Of a stretch of DNA of 64,000 bases, positions 33,246-42,460 are shown piece after piece. Position 1 is the stretch's first letter; each line of letters starts with the position of its first letter. The notes beneath the pieces were generated by a model that saw nothing but the letters and a program-made list of their open reading frames with translations, searched no databases and was not told the DNA's origin. The stretch comes from Hawksworthiomyces lignivorus (lineage: Eukaryota; Ascomycota; Sordariomycetes; Ophiostomatales; Ophiostomataceae): positions 340,242 to 404,241 of the forward strand of contig NTMA01000059.1 in assembly GCA_002917075.1 (NCBI GenBank), given 5' to 3'. The translations under genes and the position numbers were made by a program.

Positions 33246-35522
33246 ATGGCTCAAGTCCAGTCCTCACCGGGCCCCGTCATTGACAGGGTCCTGACTGGCG
33301 ATGCCCAGCAAATGCCGCCCGTAGCAGACGAGGAACTGCTACAGCAGTCTCCCTCTCACACGCCAAACGACGACCAAGGCGATCAGATTATCGATGTACC
33401 GCCAAGGCGGAAGGGCCGTCAACGCCTCTTCCGCGGCCTCTCTCGGATGGCCTCCACCCCCAGTCTGGCACAGATCGGCGGCCGCGCTCGATCATCCAGC
33501 ACACCATATACCCGCTCCGGGGCCAGCTTGTCCTGCATCAGCTTGGCCTCCAGTCCCTCTCCCTTCGCTCCATCGCCATCCGGCTCTGGTTTCGCCTTTT
33601 CTCCGCTAGCATCCCCATCTGTTGGTCGCTCTGCAGACGACTACCCTTCTTCCTCGACCTCTCTGTCTTCTCCACCAACACCGTTTCCTCTATTGCCGCA
33701 CAGCAGCAGCAGCATTGCCATCCGGAAAGTCAACTTGGCGGTCGACTCTACCGCCTGCATATACGCCGGGGCCGGAACCAGCGGCACCGTTCCCGTACCG
33801 ATTGACATTGTGCGGCCCCCACCGCCGCGGCCTAGGAAATCCTTCACCGAGATGTGGAAGGTTCTGCCGCGCGAGATCAAGATCCAGATCTTTGGCTACT
33901 TCCTGCCGAAACAGCTCGTGCGGCTGTCGCGGGTCAGCCGCGAGTTTCACAAGATCTGCTTCGACGGCCAGCTGTGGACCCGCTTCGACGCCTCCGAGTT
34001 CTACCAGGACATCCCCGTGGAGTCGCTGTCCAAGATCATCACGACCGCGGGGCCGTTTGTCAAGGATCTGAACCTGCGCGGCTGCATCCAGATCGAAAAG
34101 TACCAGGACGCCATCGTGCTGTCCATGGCCTGCAACAACCTGGTGACGGCCACGCTGGAGGGGTCGCTGTTCAGCTTCCACAACCTGGAGAACCTGCTGC
34201 GGCGCAACAAGCGGCTGGCCCAGATCAACCTGACGGGCCTGGCGTGCGTCAACGTCAACAGCTGCGCCACGCTGGCGCAGACGTGCGCGCAGCTCGAGGT
34301 GCTGAACCTGTCGTGGTGCAAGAACGTGACGGCCAAGAACGTCGAGCTGGTCGTGCAGGCGTGCCCGCTGCTGCGCGACCTGCGCGTGGGCGAGGTGCGC
34401 GGCTTCGACGACCTGGGCGTGGCCGAGACGCTGTTCCGTACGAACCGCCTGGAGCGCCTGGTGCTCAACGGCTGCCAGGACCTGACGGACGCCGCGCTGT
34501 GCGCCATGGTGCACGGCGTAGACCCGGAGATGGATTTCTTTACGGACCGGCCCAAGGTGCCGCCGCGGCGCCTGCGCCACCTGGACCTAGGCCGGTGCCG
34601 CCGGCTGACGAGCCGTGGCGTGGCCGCGCTGGGCCACTTTGTGCCGGACCTCGAGGGCCTGGTGCTGAGCGGCTGCGCCGCGCTGACCGACGCCGCCCTC
34701 GAGCCCATCCTGGCGTCCACGCCGCGCCTGGCCTACCTGGACCTCGAGGACCTGACCGAGCTGACCAACACCCTGCTGAGCGAGCACCTGGCCAAGGCCC
34801 CCTGCGCCCCGCGCCTCGCCCACCTGTCGGCCAGCTACTGCGAGAACATTGGCGACGCCGGCGTGCTGCCGGCCCTGCGCGCCTGCACGGGGCTGCGCAG
34901 CCTCGACGTCGACAACACCCGCGTCTCCGACCTGATGCTGGCCGAGGCGGCGGCGGTCGTGCGCGCCCGTGCCCGCGCTCGCGCTCGCGCCAGCAACACA
35001 GCTACGTCCGCATCCGTGCGGCCCTATCCGGGCCTCAGCCTGACCATCTACGACTGCCCCAACATCACCTGGACCGGCGTGCGCGAGATCCTCTCGCGCA
35101 ACGCCGAAATCCTCCTGCCCGGATCGTCTGCCACCACCGCCGCCGGAGCCGCCGGGCCGCCGCCCACCTTCCCCACCGAAATCATCACCCTCAAGTGCTT
35201 CTACGGCTGGCAGATGACCGTCGACGAGCACACCAAGCGCGTCCTGCGCGGCGACTTTGCCGCCGCCGCCCGCCTCGAGCGCAAGTGGGCCGACTACATG
35301 CAGGCCAACGAGGAGGCCGGCGCGGGCGGCACCGCCGGCGCCAACGGCCGTCGTCGCCGCCGCCGCGCCCGCGAGGCCCAGCAGGTCCACGCCGACGAAG
35401 AAGAGGCCGGCGCTGCGGCCGGCCACGCGGGCGGTGGGGCCGGTGGTGGAGGCGGCGGCGGCGGCCCAGCCCTGGGCATGGGGCGCCGCCGCGCGCGCAC
35501 CGCTACGTGCGCCATCATGTAG
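33246..35522 (+). CDS. F-box/LRR protein with C-terminal CaaX box
   Basis: Single exon, 758 residues. The first 200 residues are Ser/Pro-rich and disordered. An F-box lies at about 202-248 (EMWKVLPREIKIQIFGYF...LVRLSRVSREFHKIC), the Skp1-binding module of SCF ubiquitin ligases. It is followed by about a dozen amino-acid-type leucine-rich repeats (LKDLNLRGC-like units such as LEVLNLSWCKNVT and LERLVLNGCQDLT) to about residue 640. The tail is Gly/Ala/Arg-rich and ends CAIM, a textbook CaaX prenylation box (C755). Expected role: substrate receptor of an SCF ligase, possibly membrane-tethered. An Arg-Ala repeat near residues 575-582 comes from a GC-rich hexamer repeat. It is distinct from the classic Grr1/Pof2 F-box sequence, so I give no symbol. 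Start: the ATG follows a pyrimidine-rich leader in good context (TCACCATGG). Confidence 0.92.
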   Translation: MAQVQSSPGPVIDRVLTGDAQQMPPVADEELLQQSPSHTPNDDQGDQIIDVPPRRKGRQRLFRGLSRMASTPSLAQIGGRARSSSTPYTRSGASLSCISLASSPSPFAPSPSGSGFAFSPLASPSVGRSADDYPSSSTSLSSPPTPFPLLPHSSSSIAIRKVNLAVDSTACIYAGAGTSGTVPVPIDIVRPPPPRPRKSFTEMWKVLPREIKIQIFGYFLPKQLVRLSRVSREFHKICFDGQLWTRFDASEFYQDIPVESLSKIITTAGPFVKDLNLRGCIQIEKYQDAIVLSMACNNLVTATLEGSLFSFHNLENLLRRNKRLAQINLTGLACVNVNSCATLAQTCAQLEVLNLSWCKNVTAKNVELVVQACPLLRDLRVGEVRGFDDLGVAETLFRTNRLERLVLNGCQDLTDAALCAMVHGVDPEMDFFTDRPKVPPRRLRHLDLGRCRRLTSRGVAALGHFVPDLEGLVLSGCAALTDAALEPILASTPRLAYLDLEDLTELTNTLLSEHLAKAPCAPRLAHLSASYCENIGDAGVLPALRACTGLRSLDVDNTRVSDLMLAEAAAVVRARARARARASNTATSASVRPYPGLSLTIYDCPNITWTGVREILSRNAEILLPGSSATTAAGAAGPPPTFPTEIITLKCFYGWQMTVDEHTKRVLRGDFAAAARLERKWADYMQANEEAGAGGTAGANGRRRRRRAREAQQVHADEEEAGAAAGHAGGGAGGGGGGGGPALGMGRRRARTATCAIM

Positions 35523-36256
35523 ACAGCTTATTTTGAAATTTTTTTGTTTGTTTGTGTGTTCGGAGTGAAAGGTAACGGTCAGCGCCGTCCTATGAGGTCT
35601 TCCTTTTTGGTTTTTCCTTTTATTTTTTCATTTGGGAACATTACATGCGTTTCCCACTGTCAGGCTGGCTTTGATAGATCCGCTCTTTTTTGATTTGTTT
35701 GGTCTTGGCGTACAGTATGTTTTTGCTCTCACATTAGATTGGCGCATCTTGGCGTACATCATCCTCGATTTATATAGTTTGCTGTTTGGAGGGAATCATT
35801 TGGGTAGGATAGCTTTGCCCACCTCTGATGTTTTTTGGATCAATTTTTTTTTTCCCTCTCCGCTATGTGAGGAGTATCTAAGTCCAGTTTCTAGGAGCTC
35901 ATGAGATTTTTTGGTCTACCTTGCATAAGAGTCTCTTCTAGTTGTCTTATGTCTATAGAATGAATGGAACATACGTCTACATTTTAGTTGCCTCGCGAAT
36001 AACTGTATTTTCACTCCGCCGCGTCCTGCAGCGTTCTAAGAGCGCCGTGCGCACGTAGGAGCCTACCATTAGAACTGGCTTCCTTGCCCTCCCTAGCATT
36101 GAAGATAAATTAATCAGATCCAGAAGATCACTAAGATAGCAAAAGAAGAGCCAGGTATTATTGATTCAGTATCTCTCTATGCTATGCGAGGCGTTACAGA
36201 TTTCTCAAAAGTGTACATATTTCCTACATGGTGCCTAAATCATATGTTTTGGGACA
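35523..36256. other. Convergent 3' spacer
   Basis: The 3' flanks of the F-box gene and the TBC gene. It is T-rich near 35535-35880, and I see no gene. Confidence 0.5.
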
Positions 36257-39248
36257 CTAGTCTTTGCCTTTGGGCAAGGCTTGGCGAAGCGGCTCCAGCC
36301 CAAATATTTCGTCCGCAGTGACGGACCGAGCTGCGCCATCTGGCCCTCTTTGCGTATCCGCCAATGGATCGTCGGACATTCCGTCGCCGCTGTTCGTTCT
36401 TCCAAGTGGTGACTGACCCACTACCTCGCCGAACAAAAAGGCGTGGCGGGAGCGGCCAGCAAGACTGGCCCGAGACGGCCTCTTCGTAGGAGTCGGGTGT
36501 GGCACGCTATTGCCTGTGCCGCTGCCTTTGCTGTTGCTATTTGTGCTGCTGCTAACGCTGTCGCCAGGCTCTAGCATCCAGGCAAACGACGACTGAGCCA
36601 GAGTCGAACGAGAGGGAATAGGATGCGGCTGCAGCGGCGGCGGCGGGCTCTGTGACTGCTGCTTTTGCTGCTGCGGTTCGGGTGCCTGTGCCTGCGGCTC
36701 AGGTGGTAAAGTCAAGAGCGTCGTCGGGGCCGCAGCTGGTTGGTGGTCTTCATCCACATCCATTCGGTCTGCATCTGTCAGGACAATTGGTTTTGCTGCT
36801 TCCACCGGCGACAGTAATGGATTGCTTGATGAGGTTATAATTCTAGGTTCAACTCGTATAGGTTCCGGCGCCGGTTTTATCTCGCCAGCGGGCTGCAGAC
36901 CTCCGAGAGCATCACTCGGTTTGTCCTCTTCAGTGCTGGCTGCAGCCATGGGTGTGTCTTCAGTCAAGTCCTTAGTTGCAGGATCGTCGAATGGCAACAT
37001 CAGGGTTGCGTCTTCCAGGTGCACCTTCACAAACTGCACCTTGGCAGCTGCTATCTCGACCGTCTCAACCCACTGCGGCTGCTGTTGTTCTGCTATGGAA
37101 CCTTCCATTTCGTTGCCTTCTTCGCTTGCGGGTTTTCTGGCAGCCTTCGATGATGATTCTGCTAGAGATTTCAATGTTGTCACTGTCTCATCCAGCATAC
37201 TTGCCAACTGCCGATTGCGCCTTTCCATATCCGCGATAGTACGCATGGCTTCGCTGTATGAAATTCTTTTACCTCCAGGAGAGGGGCCGAATAAATCAGC
37301 ACCACTACCGCTACCGCCACGGCCGGTCGCCTTTGCTACCTGCCTTGCCTCCTGAAAGCCTTGTACCATGTTTCGCCGTATCTCGCCCACCGCGTCGCGT
37401 ACTGCCTGGTTGATACCCAGCTTTTCACCACGCTCTAGCACACCTTTGGCGGCATTCTGAAACATGGCTTCCATATTCTCGCGATTATTGATGAATCGCG
37501 ATGGCGATGAGGCGGAGGGGTGCGCCTCTCCTGCAGCAGACCCTCCTCCTGGACTTGGTTCATGTCGAGAGGATCGCAAGGGGGACCTGGCCGCCTTGAG
37601 TGTGCGGTTTCGTAGATTACCCAGACCTGCTACAATAGCTGAACCTGGAGTAGATGGTCGCGAAGTTCCCGTGGAAGAAGTTTCTGGCGGTGTCGGCACT
37701 CTTGTGGGCGTGCGGCCAGTGTATTTCAATATTAAATTGGACCCGCCAGTTGCATCCAGATGGCCCTGCAGGAAGACAGCGTCATCTACGAAAGTGTGAG
37801 GCCCATGGGGAGGCTGAGGTTGTGGATACTTGAGTAATGATTGCAGGGCCACAGAATAGTCTGCGTCGAGAACTGCATGTTGTTAGCTCATGCCGCGTCT
37901 CATCACAAGAGATGCAGGGTGCCAGTAGATACGTACGTTCCCAGCGAATGCGAAGTAACATGGCCACGCATATTAGTGGAACAAGGTTGAAGTCGGGGTC
38001 AAACGCAAAGATACTATCCCACAGAACAAGATGTTGCTGAAATGGAAACTCTCGTCCAAATAGAAGACGGATCCAGCGAATGAGAAATATCTGTGGAAGA
38101 ATCTCAATGTTCTTGAGGTGGATGGCCAATTCAGGGTCAATGTTCATCAGCAGGCTTTCGTGGATTTCTTTGCTCAACTCCACGATAGCACTTTCGTCGA
38201 CTCCGCCAGCGGAGTAGGCAGGGATCGAGCCCGGAAACAGCTCATCTATCGGCGCTGGAATTCGTGCGTCCACATTTTTGCTACCGCTACTGCTGATTTC
38301 GTAAAAGCCCCTAGCATTCTCCATTATCTTGGAAAAAAGGGCGTAGGCATCATGCTCGATATACCGCGCATCAAGAATCTCGGCCATAGCCTCATCAGAT
38401 GGCTCCAGTGATTCCGGCAGAGTGGTGCTGTCAATGGCATCCTGATGCAAGACATAAACTAGAGGAGCCAGGAGCTCATGCATGCCCTGACGATAACCCC
38501 CACCATCTGGATTGCGCTTGCAATACACAAAAAGCACGTCTAAAATGAGAGTCTGGATGTGCTCTTGGTGGTACAGATGGTCATCTGGCAGCCGCCGAAC
38601 ATCTTGAAGTATCTCGGCACGCACAGTCTCATCACGGCGAAACACGTCCCAAGGAGACTAGACGGGTGAGTCATGAGCTATTCCAGGAATCATCAAAGAA
38701 TAGAGAAAGAAACACGCAAAAGCCTCACCTCAGGGTCATCAGCGAGAGGATCTAAGGTTAGCTCGGCTAGCCGCTCCGGGTGCTTGATGAACTGAAGATA
38801 CCGCTGGCATGACGCCTCGTAGTCACTTCGGGCCTCGCGCAAGAGGATATTTCGATCTGTTGGCGAGACATCGCGACAGAGAAGAAACGCCTGCACGTTG
38901 CCAAAGGTAAGAACGGGACATATAAAAAAAATTACCGGGGAGGTGGGGGACAAGAAGGGGACCCGTCTTTACCTTCCAGCATACAGAGCGGCAACCAGTT
39001 TCACACGGGCTGGCGGGACCATTAAACTTCACAGCCCGCTGCCATGAAGAGACGTCATCGCCTTTTTTCCGGGTTTCATACCATCGTTCCCTAGTGCCTT
39101 GTAAGTAAGCTCGTTTTTCGTTATGGGAATATATATAGCTATGCACTGAGAGTGAAAAACAAAGCAAAACTTTGACGAAATCGTGGTAATGCAAATATAT
39201 CATGTGAGGTCACGAGTGTTCTCACCTGCTTTCATCTAGGGATCGCAT
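36257..39248 (-). CDS. TBC-domain Rab GTPase-activating protein, TBC1D5-like
   Basis: Five exons: 39248-39226 (23 nt), 39090-38973, 38890-38729, 38657-37937 and 37872-36257; 879 residues, all in phase. The N-terminus joins as MRSLDESR-ERWYETRKKG and leads to KFNGPASPC..GCRSVCWK, AFLLC, then SPWDVFRRDE. The TBC catalytic fingers are present: the arginine finger in ILQDVRR (I-x-x-D-x-x-R) and the glutamine finger in YRQGMHE. The domain closes with PLICVAMLLRIRW-ELLDADYSVALQSLL. The C-terminal 500 residues are disordered, Ser/Pro/Gln-rich, with a short coiled-coil-like stretch (AMRTIADMERRNRQLASMLD). Human TBC1D5 acts on Rab7 with retromer; the same target is an inference. The first acceptor was chosen as CACTAG near 39091 because only this joint keeps frame and gives the MRSL...RERW start. 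Confidence 0.9.
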
Positions 39249-40294
39249 GTCGGTGAAAGACCAGTCTACTCCTGAAGAAGGAGCAACAGAAGAGGCCAAA
39301 AGAAAGAGACAAGGCTGCTTCAACAATGCAAATAAATAAAAACAATTAAACAAGGCGAGCAAATCAGTAAAGAAAGATCTAAAAGGAAAGGGGCTGCTAT
39401 CATTTATGTTCCTCTGGATGTCTTTTTCGTCATGGAGGCTGGTGGCGGAGAAGCAAGTGAGAGATTGGGTGGTTACTCGTAAGCGGCGAATGGCAAGACA
39501 CCTCCCCCAACGACAGGGTTAGCGGCAGTGAGCACTGATTCCAGAATGGTGCCCCGCCAGCGAAACAAGAAAGCAAAGAAGGACCCCAGCGCCTTTGTGG
39601 TTTTGCGCAGCTGCCCCACACCAGCCAGTGGAGGCTGCTCCCAGCCTATCGATTTCTGCCCCTGTGGATGCCACTGACATGCTGTGTTTCTCGCTTGTGT
39701 GTTCTCGTTGCTTTTTGTCGTTGACAAACTCCAGCTCTCTAAAACAGCACATGCTCTCTGCCTGGCTGCCAGAGTTACTTAAGCAGATTAGTGAGGGATC
39801 AAGCAGAGTACGGCATCCAAATCGGAGAAAGCAAGTTACGGCTGACTGCGCCAGCTACTATCTCGCTTGGTCAATATATTGGCTCTCCCATTCTTGGCGG
39901 AGGATGATATGTGACACATCTTAAATACAGAGACAGCTTTGCACTGGTTTTATTTCATTGGCTCGAGGGTTCTCTCTTCTGGAAGCTCGCCTATTGGGGA
40001 TCGATCGAGTGGACATGGATATATTCTAGGCTATGCCACCGTCCGATGAAAATACCAGGGAAGCATCTTCTCTTCGATCGTCCGCGGATCGAGTCGTGCA
40101 ACTCCCTCCCTCTTTCAGCAGCGCCGTGCACGTGCCTACTCCACCTCAGCTGTACTGACTATTTGACCAGGCCACCAGCCCGAACGGGGCAACCAATTCG
40201 CGTGTAAATCGTGTTCGTCATTGAGTTGACAACTGTTCTCTTTCATCGCAAGTAATTCCGGCGTCTTTTCGAGGGTTTCTCGTCTCTCGACAGC
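39249..40294. other. Divergent promoter region
   Basis: About 1.05 kb between the TBC gene (-) and the next gene (+), serving both. It contains several CCAAT/ATTGG sequences (for example near 39957 and 39991). The ORFs in it are short and unsupported. Confidence 0.45.
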
Positions 40295-42460
40295 ATGTCG
40301 GCAGATCTTTTTGCTCAGTTTGGCCCGTTCTCGGGAAGCAATCCTCCTTTAAGTCAAGCGCCAAGTCAGCCCCACGGCGCAAATACCGGCAGTCAGACGC
40401 AAGCTCCGCCGTCTCAGCAATCTGAAGACCCCTTTGCCTTCCTCAGCGAGGCATTGTCTCAGACGCCTTCACAGCAGCCGCAGATACAGACTTTACAGCC
40501 TCAGTCATCACAGCCATGGTCTACGTCTAATGCGCCGGCAAACCCGGCGCCAGGCCCAGCGACAGCGAATTGGGGAAGCAGCAGTTGGGGAAACCCAGTA
40601 GCGACAGCAGCAGCAACAGCAGCGGCGGCACAATTTGCGCCAGCAAAAGAGGACGACAACGAAGATGAGGACGCATGGGGAGACTTTGAAGATGCTTCAC
40701 CACAGGCGTCGGCACCGGTGCAAGCAGCTACCCTTCCGCCGCAAGCTCTCGCGTATCAAGCCCCTGCAAGCCAGCCTCCGCCTCTGGTGAAATCGCGCAT
40801 GCGAGCACCCTCCATAGACCTGATGACGAACACGCTCATCAGCTTTGGCGACGGTGCTCCTAGCAACGCACCACAGCCGCCAACATCGCCTCTCGTATCC
40901 CAGTCGTCTCAATACCAGACTTGGCAACAGCCAGAACCAAAGCTAGAGCCGGAATTTAAGCCTAAGCTGAAAAAAGCTGCAAACTCCAATGTTCTCTTTG
41001 ACGCTGAGGACTTTGAACTAAATGAGAACTATGATGAAGGTGACGACGAAGACGATGAGTTTGGAGATTTTGAAACTAGCCAGGCGCCTTCAGTTCCGTC
41101 ATATCCGAAGCCTCAGCATGTACCAGCCGTTTCGCTCTCACCGCCAGTGACACGCTCGGCGAAGGTACCAACAACGGCAGGAGTGGCCAATGCGACGTCG
41201 CTGATTGACCTGTTGTCCTTGGCCGATCCCGAGCCAGGCCCGCCGGCTCCTGCGCCGCCTGAACCTCAGCTGTCATCGCAACCGAGCTTCGGTATGCAAG
41301 CATCGGGAACAAGGAAGCAACCTCCTGCCAACCTGCTCTCTCCCCTGCAGTTTGGAAGCACATCTTCAACTCCCGCAGCATCGCCTAGCTATCCGCAGCC
41401 CCCAAAATCTCCGTCCTTCCAGGACCGGAATCCTTTCCCAGGACTAGCGGTGACGACTCCTAAGTCGGCTGAATTTCCTAAGGAGAAAGTTGAGAACCGG
41501 ACGCCATCGCCTACTACGGTTTGGCCGAGCTTTGAAGGACCGGCCTCTAAGAAGGCGGGGTCGCCTCAACCACCGGCAGACGACTGGGACATGTGGGATG
41601 CTGCTGACGGGGCAAGTTCGCAACCAGCAAGTGCTGAAAAGAAGGGTGTTCAGCGGGAACCTGCTGCTTCGAACTGGGGCTGGGACGGGGACGTTGCCAG
41701 CCCGTCATCCGCTGCAGAGATCCTCCCCGCTGGAATTGTGAACGCTCCCGTTCCCAAGCAAATTTCAGACAACGCGCCGCCGCCTACAAACGTGCCGCCG
41801 CCATCGATTCTCTTGTCGCTTTTTCCTACATTGATTGCGCTACCTGATGAGGCCCTCTTCAAGCCAACGGCCAGTCAAACGGCCGAAGTCCGCAATCGCA
41901 TCCTCGGCGACCCCAAAACGATTGCGTTTCTACGCAATTACCTGCAGCTGATTACTGTAGCTGCCCGCGTTGTTGCTGGCCGCAAGCAGCGGTGGCATCG
42001 CGACAAGTTTCTATCGCAGAGCATGACCATTTCAGCGGCAGGGAGCAGCAAAGGAGGCGGCATGAAGCTGGCTGGGCTGGACAAGGCACAAGGGCAGCGC
42101 GAGGACCGCGAGGCGGCCGACGTCGTTTCCGTATGGCTCCGCCACGTCGGCAAGCTGCGCAGCGCCGTCGCTACGGTGAATGCGGCGCTCGTGGCGGCGG
42201 AGGCCAAGGAACACAAGCATTACCCGCCGCTGAAGATCCCGGAACTACAGAGCGCGACCATACCCGTCACCACTGCCAAAAAGGTGCCCACGGCGCCCCG
42301 GCCGTGCATCGTCTGCGGACTCCGGCGCGACGAACGCGTGCGAGGCGTTGACAGCGACGACGTTCAAGACCTCTTTGGCGAGTGGTGGGTCGAGCATTGG
42401 GGCCACCGTGCATGCAGGAATTTTTGGGTAGAGCATGAGGCCACACTACGCTCCCGCTAA
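40295..42460 (+). CDS. Uncharacterised acidic protein with gamma-ear-type motifs and a C-terminal Cys/His motif
   Basis: Single exon, 721 residues. The first 460 residues are disordered, rich in Gln, Pro and Ser. Two acidic-flanked aromatic motifs stand out: EDAWGDFED (W128-G-D-F131) and DDEFGDFET (F256-G-D-F259). Both fit the hydrophobic-G-[PDE]-hydrophobic signal bound by AP-1 gamma and GGA ear domains, and SEDPFAF near the N-terminus may be another adaptor-type motif. The C-terminal third is ordered and helical; near the end C671-x2-C674 and H701-x2-H704-x2-C707 could bind zinc (CIVCGLRR...WGHRACRNFW). A role as a clathrin-adaptor accessory protein, similar in logic to aftiphilin, is an inference from the motifs. 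I recognise no named orthologue. Confidence 0.82.
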   Translation: MSADLFAQFGPFSGSNPPLSQAPSQPHGANTGSQTQAPPSQQSEDPFAFLSEALSQTPSQQPQIQTLQPQSSQPWSTSNAPANPAPGPATANWGSSSWGNPVATAAATAAAAQFAPAKEDDNEDEDAWGDFEDASPQASAPVQAATLPPQALAYQAPASQPPPLVKSRMRAPSIDLMTNTLISFGDGAPSNAPQPPTSPLVSQSSQYQTWQQPEPKLEPEFKPKLKKAANSNVLFDAEDFELNENYDEGDDEDDEFGDFETSQAPSVPSYPKPQHVPAVSLSPPVTRSAKVPTTAGVANATSLIDLLSLADPEPGPPAPAPPEPQLSSQPSFGMQASGTRKQPPANLLSPLQFGSTSSTPAASPSYPQPPKSPSFQDRNPFPGLAVTTPKSAEFPKEKVENRTPSPTTVWPSFEGPASKKAGSPQPPADDWDMWDAADGASSQPASAEKKGVQREPAASNWGWDGDVASPSSAAEILPAGIVNAPVPKQISDNAPPPTNVPPPSILLSLFPTLIALPDEALFKPTASQTAEVRNRILGDPKTIAFLRNYLQLITVAARVVAGRKQRWHRDKFLSQSMTISAAGSSKGGGMKLAGLDKAQGQREDREAADVVSVWLRHVGKLRSAVATVNAALVAAEAKEHKHYPPLKIPELQSATIPVTTAKKVPTAPRPCIVCGLRRDERVRGVDSDDVQDLFGEWWVEHWGHRACRNFWVEHEATLRSR

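Noticed and set aside
33690..34580. 296-codon antisense ORF (and a 560-codon ORF in another + frame) inside the F-box gene
   Set aside because: High GC at third positions removes stop codons from other frames; the translations are His/Arg/Gln or Arg/Pro low complexity without domains, while the F-box/LRR frame is clearly real.
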